A DNA stretch of 54,833 nucleotides from Lachnospiraceae bacterium (GTDB lineage: Bacteria; Bacillota; Clostridia; Lachnospirales; Lachnospiraceae), in contig JAIECJ010000067.1 in NCBI GenBank assembly GCA_029068555.1, positions 1 to 54,833 on the forward strand. Direction: 5' to 3'. The stretch's first letter is position 1. The number at the start of each line of letters is the position of its first letter. The position numbers and the translations under genes are program-made. Shown in pieces: positions 7,952 to 16,913 of the stretch. The notes under the pieces were generated by a model that was not told where the DNA came from, ran no database searches, and worked only from the letters and a program-made list of their open reading frames with translations.

Positions 7952-8644
7952 ATGAACGAATTTGTGTTGGACTCTGCTTTTGCGGGAGTGACGATAAGCC
8001 TGCTGACTTATATGCTCGGCGTATATTTAAAGAAAAAATTCAGGAGCGGACTGTTAAATCCGCTGCTGCTGTCAATCGCGGTCAGCATTGTGGTACTTCT
8101 GGCAGCGCAGGTGGATTACGATGCTTACAATGCCGGCGCGAAATATTTAAGCTGGTTTCTGACACCTGCAACAGTCTGTCTTGCCATTCCGCTGTATGAG
8201 CAGCTTGAGCTTTTGAAGAAGAACTGGGCAGCAGTGGCAGCGGGGATTGTATCAGGCGTCCTGACCAATATGGTTACGGTATTTGCACTTTCCCTGCTTT
8301 TTGGACTGAACCATCAGGAGTATGTCACGTTGCTGCCCAAGTCAATCACGACAGCAATCGGCATGGGGGTGTCACAGGAGCTTGGCGGTTATGTCACAAT
8401 CACAGTGGCGGTTATCGTTATAACCGGTGTGCTTGGAAATATTATAGGAGATCTTGTGTGCAAGGTGTTCGGCATCAGAGAACCGATTGCCAAGGGCCTT
8501 GCGCTGGGAACATCAGCCCATGCCATCGGGACGGCAAAGGCTATGGAGATGGGCGAAGTAGAGGGGGCGATGAGCAGTCTTTCCATAGCAGTTTCCGGTG
8601 TGCTTACCGTTGCGGGAGCTTCGTTCTTTGCCGGATTAATTTGA
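7952..8644 (+). CDS. lrgB: LrgB/CidB family membrane protein
   Basis: A 230-residue polytopic membrane protein. It shows the family features LLPKSITTAIGMGVSQELGG and GTSAHAIGTAKAMEMGEVEGAMSSL near the C-terminus. Length matches the family (about 230). AGGGG lies before the ATG. It forms the usual pair with the gene at 7506, and the ABC exporter gene follows 55 bases later on the same strand, so the four genes from 7506 to 11413 may be one transcription unit. Confidence 0.9.
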   Translation: MNEFVLDSAFAGVTISLLTYMLGVYLKKKFRSGLLNPLLLSIAVSIVVLLAAQVDYDAYNAGAKYLSWFLTPATVCLAIPLYEQLELLKKNWAAVAAGIVSGVLTNMVTVFALSLLFGLNHQEYVTLLPKSITTAIGMGVSQELGGYVTITVAVIVITGVLGNIIGDLVCKVFGIREPIAKGLALGTSAHAIGTAKAMEMGEVEGAMSSLSIAVSGVLTVAGASFFAGLI

Positions 8645-8699
8645 TGAAAAGGAAACACTTGAGCCCAGACTGTACACCCTGATAAGAATGGAGATAATT

Positions 8700-10505
8700 A
8701 TGAAAAATTTTGAGAAAAAAATAGCGCCGCGAAATAATATTGATACAGAGAGTTGGTTTATTGAATGCTATCGCAGATATCAGGGGCATCCGATGAAAAT
8801 ATTAATTTCCTTATATAAAGGGAATTACTACAAGTTTGTGCTTGCGGTGGTGAGCTTTTTTATCAAGCATTCCTGTGTGTGGGTGCTGCCGATCCTTACG
8901 GCGGCAATTATCAATGATGTGACAACGGGCAATCCTGACACGGTGAGAAACATTGTGTTTTATACGGTATTTGAGGGTGTGCTGATTGTGATTAATGTAC
9001 CCATGAACTATCTGTACACCTCATACAAAAGCCTTGCCACGCGCTATGTGGAGACCGGGCTGCGCAAAGCGCTGGTGCGAAAATTACAGCAGCTTTCCAT
9101 ATCGTACCATGTGGAGACACAGTCCGGCAGACTTCAGTCAAAAATTATGCGTGATGTCGAGGCGGTTGAGACGCTTTCGACGCAGATGTTTCTGAACATT
9201 TTAAACATTGTTTTAAACATTGGCGTTGCACTGATTGTCACGGGCTCTAAGAGTAAGACGGTTTTGGTTTTCTTTATATTTGCAGCGCCTGTTGCGGCGG
9301 TTACAATGGTATCATTCCGAAATGTAATGAAAAACAGAAACAAGGAGTTTCGAAAAGAAATGGAGGAGACATCAGCGCGTGTCATGGAGATGGTAGAGCT
9401 TGTGCCTGTGACAAGGGCGCATGCGCTAGAGGACGAGGAAGTAAGGAAAATAAGCGGACAGCTTTTTGCGGTGGCAGAGAAGGGATATCAGCTTGATGTG
9501 GTGCAGGCGCTTTTTGGTTCGGTAGGCTGGGCGATATTCCAGATTTTTCAGGTGATATGTCTTGCATTTACAGGGTACCTTGCGATAAGGGGAAGTATTC
9601 AGGTTGGTGATATCACGCTTTACCAGAGTTATTTTTCTACGGTAGTGAACCAAGTGTCGGCGATTGTCACACTGCTTCCGATTATCACAAAGGGAATTGA
9701 GTCGGTCAACTCGATAGGGGAGGTTTTGCTCTCGGAGGATGTAGAGAATAATGAAGGCAAGGAAAAGCTGGCGGATGTCGATGGTGTGTTCGATTTTAAG
9801 GAAGTAAGCTTTCATTACAACAACAATGAAAATAAGGTTTTGAACCATCTGAATCTGCATGTGGAGCAGGGGCAGACAATCGCATTTGTCGGTGAGTCAG
9901 GAGCTGGAAAATCTACGATATTGAATATGGTTATCGGATTTCACATGGCGAGCGGAGGCGAAGTACTGCTTGATGGTCATGATATGAGCCAGATCGACCT
10001 TCGCACATACAGAAAGCATCTTGCGGTGGTGCCGCAGACGTCTATTTTATTTTCAGGTACCATCAGGGAAAATATTACATATGGCTGTGAGCATGTGACA
10101 GATGAAGAACTGGCGGAAGTTGTGCGCGCTGCGAACCTGACAGATTTGGTGGAAGGTCTTCCGAAAGGACTTGACACGACAGTTGGGGAGCATGGCGGCA
10201 AGCTTTCCGGCGGCCAGCGTCAGCGCATTGCCATAGCCAGGGCATTGATCCGCAATCCCAAAATTATTGTTTTGGATGAGGCTACATCTGCACTTGACAG
10301 CATTTCCGAAAAGATGATTCAGGAGGCAATAAACAACTTGGTAAAAGGCCGGACGACATTTGTCGTGGCACACCGCCTGTCAACGATTAAGGATGCGGAC
10401 AAAATCGCAGTGATAGCTGACGGACAGTGTGTGGAGTACGGCACATTTGAAGAGTTAATGGAGCTCAAGGGTGAGTTTTACCGCATGAAAGTGATACAGA
10501 GCTGA
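8700..10505 (+). CDS. ABC exporter, fused permease and ATPase
   Basis: A type IV (MsbA/multidrug-like) half-transporter of about 601 residues. Six membrane helices fill the first 330 residues; the nucleotide-binding domain then shows Walker A GESGAGKST, Q-loop VVPQTSILF, signature LSGGQRQRIAIARAL, Walker B KIIVLDEATSALD and the H-loop VAHRLSTI. I chose the ATG at 8700 because GGAGA sits eight bases before it, whereas the in-frame ATG at 8688 has none. It probably works as a homodimer, since no second half-transporter is next to it. The substrate is unknown. An M15 peptidase gene begins 14 bases downstream. Confidence 0.9.
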   Translation: MKNFEKKIAPRNNIDTESWFIECYRRYQGHPMKILISLYKGNYYKFVLAVVSFFIKHSCVWVLPILTAAIINDVTTGNPDTVRNIVFYTVFEGVLIVINVPMNYLYTSYKSLATRYVETGLRKALVRKLQQLSISYHVETQSGRLQSKIMRDVEAVETLSTQMFLNILNIVLNIGVALIVTGSKSKTVLVFFIFAAPVAAVTMVSFRNVMKNRNKEFRKEMEETSARVMEMVELVPVTRAHALEDEEVRKISGQLFAVAEKGYQLDVVQALFGSVGWAIFQIFQVICLAFTGYLAIRGSIQVGDITLYQSYFSTVVNQVSAIVTLLPIITKGIESVNSIGEVLLSEDVENNEGKEKLADVDGVFDFKEVSFHYNNNENKVLNHLNLHVEQGQTIAFVGESGAGKSTILNMVIGFHMASGGEVLLDGHDMSQIDLRTYRKHLAVVPQTSILFSGTIRENITYGCEHVTDEELAEVVRAANLTDLVEGLPKGLDTTVGEHGGKLSGGQRQRIAIARALIRNPKIIVLDEATSALDSISEKMIQEAINNLVKGRTTFVVAHRLSTIKDADKIAVIADGQCVEYGTFEELMELKGEFYRMKVIQS

Positions 10506-10519
10506 CAGGGAAAAAGAAA

Positions 10520-11413
10520 ATGAAGTCAATACGTTTTTGGTTATTACTATTATCGTGTACAATACTTATAATAATGCTGTTTCTGTCTGGGACAGACAGT
10601 CACAGGCAGACAGCTGCGGACAATGGGACAATGACAGAGCGGCGTGTGGAGATTCAGGGGACGGAGGCTCTGGCTGCAGAGATTCAGGGAACGGAGGCTC
10701 TGGCTGCAGAGATTTTGGGTACGGAAGGTGGAATGATGGAGACTGCCGGCATGGAAAGTGAATCGGAAAATATGCAGAGCTGTGAAACGCAGGACACAGA
10801 GACAGAAGGCGTCTGGAAATCAGAAGATATGTTTTATTACACGGCGCTGACAGAAGATATCAGACGGCGCATTACTGGAAAGTCTTATCCTGACACGGAG
10901 GAGCCAATACAGATTTCCTATGATGAGCTGGCGTATGTCCATGTCCTTTATTATGATTTTGACGCACAGGTTCAGGAGGGAGAGCTGATATGCAGTCAGG
11001 CAATTGCACAGGATCTTGTGGAAATATTCAGCGATTTATATGACAGCCGGTATCCGATTGAAAAGATACGTCTTATCGACGAATATGATGCGGATGATGA
11101 GGCGTCAATGGCAGACAATAACACCTCCTGCTTTAATTACCGCACTGTTTCCGGAAAAACCAAGCTGTCCAATCATTCTTACGGGCGCGCTATAGATATT
11201 AATCCGCTTTATAACCCATATGTCCGGACAGAAAACGGTGAAACCCGTATCTCGCCTGACAACGCGGAACCTTATGCCGACCGCGGCGTGGAATTTCCGC
11301 ATAAAATAGATAAGAATGATTTGTGTTATAAACTGTTTATACAGCATGGTTTTCGCTGGGGAGGAAGCTGGAACAGCAGCAAGGATTATCAGCATTTTGA
11401 AAAAACAGAGTGA
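10520..11413 (+). CDS. Membrane-anchored M15-family peptidoglycan peptidase
   Basis: A 297-residue exported protein. Residues 1-24 are an N-terminal anchor or signal peptide (SIRFWLLLLSCTILIIMLF). Residues about 40-100 are an acidic, Thr/Glu-rich linker with a ten-residue repeat. The C-terminal domain carries zinc-peptidase signatures of the VanY/M15 group: SNHSYGRAIDI (His and Asp ligands) and WGGSW...DYQHFE (general base region and last His ligand). M15C enzymes cleave peptidoglycan stem peptides, either as D,D-carboxypeptidases or L-Ala-D-Glu endopeptidases. AGGG lies before the ATG, 14 bases after the ABC exporter stop, which implies co-transcription. Confidence 0.83.
   Translation: MKSIRFWLLLLSCTILIIMLFLSGTDSHRQTAADNGTMTERRVEIQGTEALAAEIQGTEALAAEILGTEGGMMETAGMESESENMQSCETQDTETEGVWKSEDMFYYTALTEDIRRRITGKSYPDTEEPIQISYDELAYVHVLYYDFDAQVQEGELICSQAIAQDLVEIFSDLYDSRYPIEKIRLIDEYDADDEASMADNNTSCFNYRTVSGKTKLSNHSYGRAIDINPLYNPYVRTENGETRISPDNAEPYADRGVEFPHKIDKNDLCYKLFIQHGFRWGGSWNSSKDYQHFEKTE
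10651..10710 (+). repeat. Two tandem 30-bp units in the M15 peptidase linker
   Basis: Units 10651-10680 and 10681-10710 differ at one base and encode a ten-residue unit ending in GTEALAAE; a third, decayed unit starts at 10711. The repeat lengthens the linker between membrane and catalytic domain and could vary in copy number by slippage. Confidence 0.8.
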
Positions 11414-11438
11414 ACATTTGTGTAGCACATTCTTTTTG

Positions 11439-11467
11439 TTGAGTTTAAGGACAAATTAGGGTATAAT
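11439..11467 (+). promoter_or_regulatory. Sigma-A-type promoter for the GGDEF-EAL gene
   Basis: TTGAGT (11439-11444) is followed after 17 bases by a consensus TATAAT (11462-11467). The start codon at 11517 lies 50 bases downstream. Confidence 0.7.
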
Positions 11468-11516
11468 AGAAATGTATTTATAAATTTTTTGTTTATCTAC
11501 AATGAGGATGAGGGCT

Positions 11517-13199
11517 ATGAATTTAGATAGCATAATGAGAGGGTATGATTCAAGGCTGTTTGACGTTTTGTCACAGTCATCAAACAGAACCTTTTTCTTT
11601 GCCAGCAATATGAAAGAAAATACTTCAAGATGGTCAAAAGGAGCAGTGGAGTACTTCGGATTGGAAAATGAGATACTGTTTCCTGCCGATATCAAATGGA
11701 TGGAGCGTATTCACCCGGATGACAAGCCGACATACCTCAAGGATTTTGAGGATATGGCAAACCATGTCAGTGCATATCATGACGTGGAGTACCGGATACG
11801 CAACGCCGAGCAGGAATATGTATGGGTAAACTGTAAAGGATATATGACCTATGATGATGATGGGAAGATGGACTTTTTTGCCGGATTTGTCACCAATATG
11901 GGAGTCAAAAACAAGATAGACCCTGTCACGGGCATGTGGACTATTCAGGAGTTCCGTAGTGATACGGAGGATTTGCTGTATAAGAATAAGGGCGGTGCAG
12001 CAGTAATTATTGGTCTTAGCAATTTTAAGCGGGTAAATGACGAATTTGGATATTCCTATGGAGATAAGACGCTCTATGCGATTGCACACAGAATGCTCGC
12101 AGTGCGGACATCCGGGACTCGTGTATACCGCATGGACGGTTCAGATTTTGCGCTTCTCCTGGAAGACGGAACGCGTGCGGACGTTGAGCGGGAAGTCGAG
12201 AAGATGCAGCAGGCATTTTCCACACTTGATATTGAAAGAAAACAGATCCATCTTGATTTTAGGGCAGGCGCAGTTTTGTTTCCACAGGATGGAAAGTATA
12301 TTGACCAGATTATGAGCAATATGCTGATTGCGCTGGAAAATGCGAAAAGTGCGGGCAGGGTTGGCGTCGTTTTTTATACAGAAGAGATGCACCTGAAAAA
12401 GACGAGAGTGCTTCGTCTGCGGGATGCCATGCGGGAGTGCGTCAATGACAATTACAGGGGCTTTTCGATAGTGATGCAGCCGATTATTGATTCAAAGACA
12501 GGAAAGGGGACGAGCTGTGAGACGCTTTTGCGTTGGAGTGACGAGCGTTTTCCGGGAGTCGGTCCGATGGAGTTTATTCCGATACTTGAAGATACTGCCT
12601 ATATTATATCTGTCGGGAAATGGATTATTGAACAGGTGCTGCGCTATCTTCGCGAGTGGGATGACAGGGGGGACAGCCCGATTGAGAAAGTTCATGTGAA
12701 TGTCTCTTATGTGCAGCTGCATGATGATGACCTTGTCGATTTCACGGTGAGCAAGCTTAAGGAGTACAACATTGAACCGGAACGCCTTGTGCTGGAACTG
12801 ACAGAGAGCTGTCGAATCGGGCGTGTGGATGAGCTGTCATCACGCCTGCAGAAATTTAAAGACCATGGTATTAGTATTGCACTCGATGATTTTGGCACCG
12901 GATATGCGTCGCTTGCCGTTTTGAAGGATATTCCGACAGATATCGTAAAGCTTGATCATACAATGATTAAATCGGTCGTCGGCACTGAGAAGGAAAGAAA
13001 GCTGATAGAGTTCATCATCTCGTTCTGCAACAATGTCGGAATTGTTGTCTGTGCAGAGGGTGTTGAGAATCCCGCCATCCTTGGGATTGTAAACAGGGCG
13101 GGAGCAGAGCTGCTGCAGGGATATTATTTTGACAAACCTTTGCGTGTTGAAGAATTTTATGATAAATATGTAAAAAAAGCTGGTGAGACAGTGCTCTAG
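11517..13199 (+). CDS. PAS-GGDEF-EAL protein, probable cyclic-di-GMP phosphodiesterase
   Basis: A soluble protein of about 560 residues. The N-terminus is a PAS-like sensor ending in YVWVNCKGYMTYDDDGKMDFFAGF. The GGDEF module is degenerate: the signature reads MDGSDF, so cyclase activity is unlikely, though it may bind GTP. The EAL module keeps the catalytic set: Glu of CETLLRW, Asn of HVNVSYVQL, Glu of LELTES, the Asp pair of LDDFGTGYAS, Lys of VKLD, Glu of AEGVE and Gln of LLQGYYF. It should therefore hydrolyse c-di-GMP. ATG 11517 has GAGGA eight bases upstream; the in-frame ATG at 11502 does not. The importer operon starts only 31 bases after its stop. Confidence 0.88.
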   Translation: MNLDSIMRGYDSRLFDVLSQSSNRTFFFASNMKENTSRWSKGAVEYFGLENEILFPADIKWMERIHPDDKPTYLKDFEDMANHVSAYHDVEYRIRNAEQEYVWVNCKGYMTYDDDGKMDFFAGFVTNMGVKNKIDPVTGMWTIQEFRSDTEDLLYKNKGGAAVIIGLSNFKRVNDEFGYSYGDKTLYAIAHRMLAVRTSGTRVYRMDGSDFALLLEDGTRADVEREVEKMQQAFSTLDIERKQIHLDFRAGAVLFPQDGKYIDQIMSNMLIALENAKSAGRVGVVFYTEEMHLKKTRVLRLRDAMRECVNDNYRGFSIVMQPIIDSKTGKGTSCETLLRWSDERFPGVGPMEFIPILEDTAYIISVGKWIIEQVLRYLREWDDRGDSPIEKVHVNVSYVQLHDDDLVDFTVSKLKEYNIEPERLVLELTESCRIGRVDELSSRLQKFKDHGISIALDDFGTGYASLAVLKDIPTDIVKLDHTMIKSVVGTEKERKLIEFIISFCNNVGIVVCAEGVENPAILGIVNRAGAELLQGYYFDKPLRVEEFYDKYVKKAGETVL

Positions 13200-13230
13200 A
13201 GACAACACTGCCGCCGGAATGGAGATTATT

Positions 13231-14229
13231 ATGAAAAAATTATCTATATTATTGATGACACTGATGCTTGGAACAGTATTGATGTCAGGGTGCGGTGCGG
13301 CAAAAAATGCGTCGGATGCATCTAAACCGTCAGATCCGGCGGATGTGCGCGTGATCGCCTTAAAGGGACCTACCGCGATGGGAATGGTAGCATTTATGGA
13401 TCAGTCAGATGCAGGTGAAATAGTTGACAACAACTATCATTTTGAGATTGCGGCGGCGGTTGACGAGGTGACGCCGAAGCTGGTTCAGGGACAGGTTGAT
13501 ATCGCGGCGGTTCCTGCAAATCTTGCTTCGGTACTCTACAACAATACTGACGGCGGCGTGAACGTACTTGCAATCAATACGCTTGGCGTAATTTATATTG
13601 TGGAAAGTGGAGACACGGTATCTGATATTCGTGATTTAAAAGGAAAGACAGTCTATGCCAGCGGTAAGGGTGCAACGCCCGAATATGCATTAAATTATAT
13701 TCTCACACAAAATGGAATCAATCCGGAGACCGATGTGAATATTGAGTGGAAAAGTGAGCATACGGAGTGCCTTGCGGCGCTGATGGCGGAGGAGAATGCA
13801 ATTGCGATGCTTCCACAGCCTTTTGTGACGACAGCACAGACAAAAAGCGGGCATATCAGAGTAGCGCTGGACTTAAATGAAGAATGGGACAGGCTGGGAA
13901 CGGATTCGTCATTCCTTACAGGTGTGGTTGTTGCCCGGAAAGAGTTTGTTGATACGAATCCCACGGCAGTCGAAGCGTTTATGAAGCATTATGAGGAGTC
14001 GGTGTCATATGTAAATGATAATGTTGAAGACGCAGCAGCACTGATAGAGAAGTATGATATTGTGCCGGCGGCAGTGGCGGTTAAGGCAGTTCCGCACTGC
14101 AACATTACGTTTATCACGGGAGATGAGATGAAGCAGAAACTATCCGGCTACCTTACGGTACTGCTTGAACAGAATCCGAAGTCCGTGGGTGGATCGCTTC
14201 CGGCGGATGATTTTTATTACAACGAATAA
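13231..14229 (+). CDS. ABC importer substrate-binding lipoprotein, SsuA/ThiY-like
   Basis: A 332-residue periplasmic-type binding protein anchored as a lipoprotein: signal peptide 1-20 and lipobox LMSGC with Cys21. The fold features fit the NMT1/SsuA-like group: KGPTAMGM near the N-terminus, LVQGQVDIAAVPANLAS, DLKGKTVYASGKGATPEYALNYIL, and a C-terminal helix region. Known ligands of this group are sulfonates, nitrate, or thiamine precursors; none can be assigned here. The start at 13231 has GGAGA upstream. The permease gene follows four bases after the stop codon, so translation is probably coupled. Confidence 0.87.
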   Translation: MKKLSILLMTLMLGTVLMSGCGAAKNASDASKPSDPADVRVIALKGPTAMGMVAFMDQSDAGEIVDNNYHFEIAAAVDEVTPKLVQGQVDIAAVPANLASVLYNNTDGGVNVLAINTLGVIYIVESGDTVSDIRDLKGKTVYASGKGATPEYALNYILTQNGINPETDVNIEWKSEHTECLAALMAEENAIAMLPQPFVTTAQTKSGHIRVALDLNEEWDRLGTDSSFLTGVVVARKEFVDTNPTAVEAFMKHYEESVSYVNDNVEDAAALIEKYDIVPAAVAVKAVPHCNITFITGDEMKQKLSGYLTVLLEQNPKSVGGSLPADDFYYNE

Positions 14230-14233
14230 ACAG

Positions 14234-14989
14234 ATGAAAAAGGAAAAGCATGAAATCAGGATCTGGGCAGTCCTCATCTGGCTGCTGGTGTGGCAGCTTG
14301 TCAGTATGCGCCTGGGTAGTGATATTTTGCTGGTGTCTCCCGTCAGGGTTATACGCAGGCTGGGATACCTTATGGGAACAGCGGCATTTTGGAAAACGAT
14401 ATTATTTACGCTGTCCCGCATTGCGACAGGCTTTTTTGCGGCGGCAGCGACAGGCTGTGTGCTTGCAGCAGCGGCTTCATATTTTCAAAAGATGCAGGAG
14501 CTTCTGGCTCCTGTTATATTGGTTATGAAGTCTGTGCCGGTTGCTTCATTTATTGTATTGGCGCTGATATGGTTTTCGTCCAGGAATCTTTCCGTGTTAA
14601 TATCGTTTCTGATGGTGCTGCCTGTTGTTTACACAAATGTGCTTGCTGGTATAGGGAGCGTGGACAGGGAGCTTTTGGAAATGGCGCAGGTATTCCGCAT
14701 GCCAAAGATGCGTGTCACTAGGTATATTTATCTGCCGCAGATATTGCCCTTTTTTTATGCTGCGTGCAGGGTTTCACTGGGATTGTGCTGGAAAGCAGGT
14801 GTGGCAGCAGAGGTGATCGGTATACCGCGGGGGTCTGTCGGAGAGCGCCTGCAGCAGGCAAAGGTATATCTTGATACACCGGATTTATTTGCGTGGACAA
14901 TTGTTATTGTAGTACTTAGCCTGACATTTGAAAAGCTGGTACTGCATCTGATAAAAAGGCTGGCATGTGTATTGGAACATGTAAAGTAA
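14234..14989 (+). CDS. ABC importer permease, SsuC/ThiX-like
   Basis: A 251-residue membrane protein with about six helices. The EAA-type loop that contacts the ATPase is visible in ELLEMAQVFRMPKMRVTRYIYLPQILP, followed by LGLCWKAGVAAEVIGIPRGSVG, typical of BPD-transport permeases of the nitrate/sulfonate/thiamine-precursor class. The start at 14234 lies directly after the binding-protein stop; an upstream reading-frame extension to 14165 overlaps the previous gene and has no ribosome site, so I reject it. Confidence 0.87.
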   Translation: MKKEKHEIRIWAVLIWLLVWQLVSMRLGSDILLVSPVRVIRRLGYLMGTAAFWKTILFTLSRIATGFFAAAATGCVLAAAASYFQKMQELLAPVILVMKSVPVASFIVLALIWFSSRNLSVLISFLMVLPVVYTNVLAGIGSVDRELLEMAQVFRMPKMRVTRYIYLPQILPFFYAACRVSLGLCWKAGVAAEVIGIPRGSVGERLQQAKVYLDTPDLFAWTIVIVVLSLTFEKLVLHLIKRLACVLEHVK

Positions 14990-15061
14990 GGTGGCTGTGT
15001 GGTCTGCAATGGTGCGGGCAACGCATAAGGATAATTTCAAAAATCATTAAGGATGAAAGGT

Positions 15062-15652
15062 ATGCGGTTAAGAGAGCTTTCGGCAGGCGAGCTGTCAGAT
15101 ATTTACAATAATTATATGGTAAAAGATTTTCCGGCGGATGAGCTCAAACCGCTTGAGCGCATTCTATACACGATGAAGACAGGATTATGCAGCGCATACG
15201 GAATATTTGAACAGAATGATTTGCGGGGGTATGCTGTGTTTATCGTGCCGGAAGGGGTGCAGTACGGGCTACTCGATTACCTTGCGGTAATGCAGGAATA
15301 TCGGGGAACGGGAGTCGGACATGCGTTTTTTCGTCTGGTAGGTGAGACGCTTGCAGTAAAATATCCGCAGCTTTTGGGGCTGTTCATTGAGTCTGAAGAT
15401 ACAGCATTTGCAGCAGATGGGCGGGAGCGCACAGTAAGGGAAAAAAGGATTTCATTTTACAGACAGAATGGCTGTATAGTGACATCACTTGGTTCGCGGC
15501 TGTTTGGGGTGACATATTGTATTCTGGCATATAATTTTGCCGGCAGTCCGGACAGAATGCCGACATTACAGGAGCTGGACGATATTTACACTGCAATGTT
15601 TAAGCAGCATCACTATAAAAACAACGTCAGGCTGTGGCAGTATGAAGATTGA
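15062..15652 (+). CDS. GNAT-family N-acetyltransferase
   Basis: A protein of about 196 residues. The acetyl-CoA-binding motif is seen in LDYLAVMQEYRGTGVGHAFF (Q/R-x-x-G-x-G/A type). The C-terminal third (about 150-196) is not part of the core GNAT fold. The substrate is unknown. AAGG at 15050-15053 favours ATG 15062 over the in-frame ATG at 15053. It lies between the permease and ATPase genes of an importer, and its last 11 bases overlap the ATPase gene, so it is translated as part of that operon. This placement suggests it acts on the imported compound or is at least co-regulated with import. Confidence 0.82.
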   Translation: MRLRELSAGELSDIYNNYMVKDFPADELKPLERILYTMKTGLCSAYGIFEQNDLRGYAVFIVPEGVQYGLLDYLAVMQEYRGTGVGHAFFRLVGETLAVKYPQLLGLFIESEDTAFAADGRERTVREKRISFYRQNGCIVTSLGSRLFGVTYCILAYNFAGSPDRMPTLQELDDIYTAMFKQHHYKNNVRLWQYED

Positions 15653-16214
15653 AAACATTACAAAGACATTTGACGGCAAAGTGGTTTTGAAAAATCTGAA
15701 TATGGAGATACCTGAGGGATGCATAACCTGTATTATGGCACCATCGGGTGCAGGGAAAACAACACTTCTAAGAATACTGATGGGACTTGAGGATGCAGAC
15801 AGCGGGATTGTCACAGGGCTCGCAGGAAAACGCATTAGCGCTGTTTTTCAGGAGGAACGGCTGTGTGAGCAGATGACGGCGGTAGAGAACATTCTTCTGG
15901 TTACACCCAGTCTGGCGGTACAGACGATCAGACAGGAACTGGGGAAGCTGGGACTTGGAGCGGACGACGGGCAGCCTGTATCTGAGCTTTCTGGCGGGAT
16001 GCGCAGGCGTGTCAGTATTTTGAGGGCACTGCTTGCTCCATATGATGTAGTGTTTCTTGATGAGCCATTCAAGGGATTTGATTATGAACTGAAGGTACAG
16101 GTTATGGCGTATGTCAGGGAAAGAACCACAGGTAAGACTGTTATTGTTGTGACACATGACATACAGGAGGCATTTGCACTGGACGCAGGAATAATTGAAC
16201 TTAGATGTGAATAA
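15642..16214 (+). CDS. ABC importer ATPase, SsuB/ThiZ-like
   Basis: A 190-residue ATPase, short for the family (usually 240-260). Visible motifs: Walker A APSGAGKTT, Q-loop VFQEERL, signature LSGGMRRRVSILRALL, Walker B VVFLDEPFKGFD and H-loop VVTHDIQEA. The C-terminal part after the H-loop is minimal. It overlaps the acetyltransferase gene by 11 bases and completes the binding protein-permease-ATPase set. The start at 15642 gives MKIENITKTF, a normal ABC start; upstream in-frame sequence belongs to the acetyltransferase gene in another frame. Confidence 0.88.
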   Translation: MKIENITKTFDGKVVLKNLNMEIPEGCITCIMAPSGAGKTTLLRILMGLEDADSGIVTGLAGKRISAVFQEERLCEQMTAVENILLVTPSLAVQTIRQELGKLGLGADDGQPVSELSGGMRRRVSILRALLAPYDVVFLDEPFKGFDYELKVQVMAYVRERTTGKTVIVVTHDIQEAFALDAGIIELRCE

Positions 16215-16366
16215 CACTACTCCCCAAGTCTCGCCAAAGCGTCGTATTCACCACTTCGCGTGATATTTGCGCCAAATTCAGTCAACGTAAGGCATTGTCC
16301 TTTATGACTTTGCCCCCTACGCCTCCTTCATTTGGCACAAATCTTCCACAAACTGTGAAAATTTTG
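16215..16366. repeat. Mosaic repeat: family B fragment joined to family A body
   Basis: 16215-16230 (CACTACTCCCCAAG core) is the reverse complement of a piece of family B (about 23250-23265 and 49270-49285). From 16232 the sequence matches the body of the family A element at 5939-6060, with about 85-90 percent identity by eye, but both terminal inverted repeats of family A are missing. The whole interval between the ATPase gene and the convergent membrane-protein gene is made of this material. Confidence 0.65.
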
Positions 16367-16371
16367 CAATC

Positions 16372-16875
16372 CTATACCAGCATTGCGATGAAATAAATAA
16401 AACACATAAACAGTGACAGCAGAATCCCGATAATAGAAGTAATTAAACCGCCTACCGCCATTCCGTTTGTCTGTTCCCTGTGGCTTAATCCGATTGCAGA
16501 ACATATAATCCCGGCTATGGATAACACAAGATTCCAAAATGGAATCCAGCAGCCCAGAATAGAAAAGATGCCCAGCACAAGTCCTGCAATCGCCACGTTA
16601 TTGTTTTTCATGGGCATTGTATCATATACGACTGCCCTTGCCGGCTGTGTGTAATTTTGTTGTGGATATGATTGTGGTGACTGGCCATATGGCTGATTCT
16701 GATTCAATGGTGCACGCTGTCCGGCATCCGGATAGGGCTGGCCTGAACCAGCCGGTGCACGCTGTCCGGCACCCGGATAGGGTTGGTTCTGGTCAAACGA
16801 TGTACTTGAGTCACTGTATGCCTGACTCTGGTTGTATGTCTGCTTGTCTAAGCTGTAAGATTTATTTTCGTCCAT
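16372..16875 (-). CDS. DUF4190-like membrane protein with Pro/Gln-rich N-terminus
   Basis: A 167-residue protein. Residues 1-85 are polar, rich in Gln, Pro, Tyr and Ser, with a repeated unit around QPYP(G/D)AGQRAP. Residues about 98-165 hold two hydrophobic hairpins (VAIAGLVLGIFSILGCWIPF and GGLITSIIGILLSLFMCFIYF), the arrangement of DUF4190 proteins. Function unknown; these proteins are membrane-bound with a cytoplasmic low-complexity tail. The start at 16875 has GGAGG upstream; the reading frame continues to 16920 but that extension overlaps the preceding gene and lacks a ribosome site. Probably co-transcribed with the gene at 16914-17411. Confidence 0.78.
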   Translation of the reverse strand: MDENKSYSLDKQTYNQSQAYSDSSTSFDQNQPYPGAGQRAPAGSGQPYPDAGQRAPLNQNQPYGQSPQSYPQQNYTQPARAVVYDTMPMKNNNVAIAGLVLGIFSILGCWIPFWNLVLSIAGIICSAIGLSHREQTNGMAVGGLITSIIGILLSLFMCFIYFIAMLV

Positions 16876-16913
16876 AATTATAACCTCCAAAGATACGATA
16901 AGAGCAGGAACAA

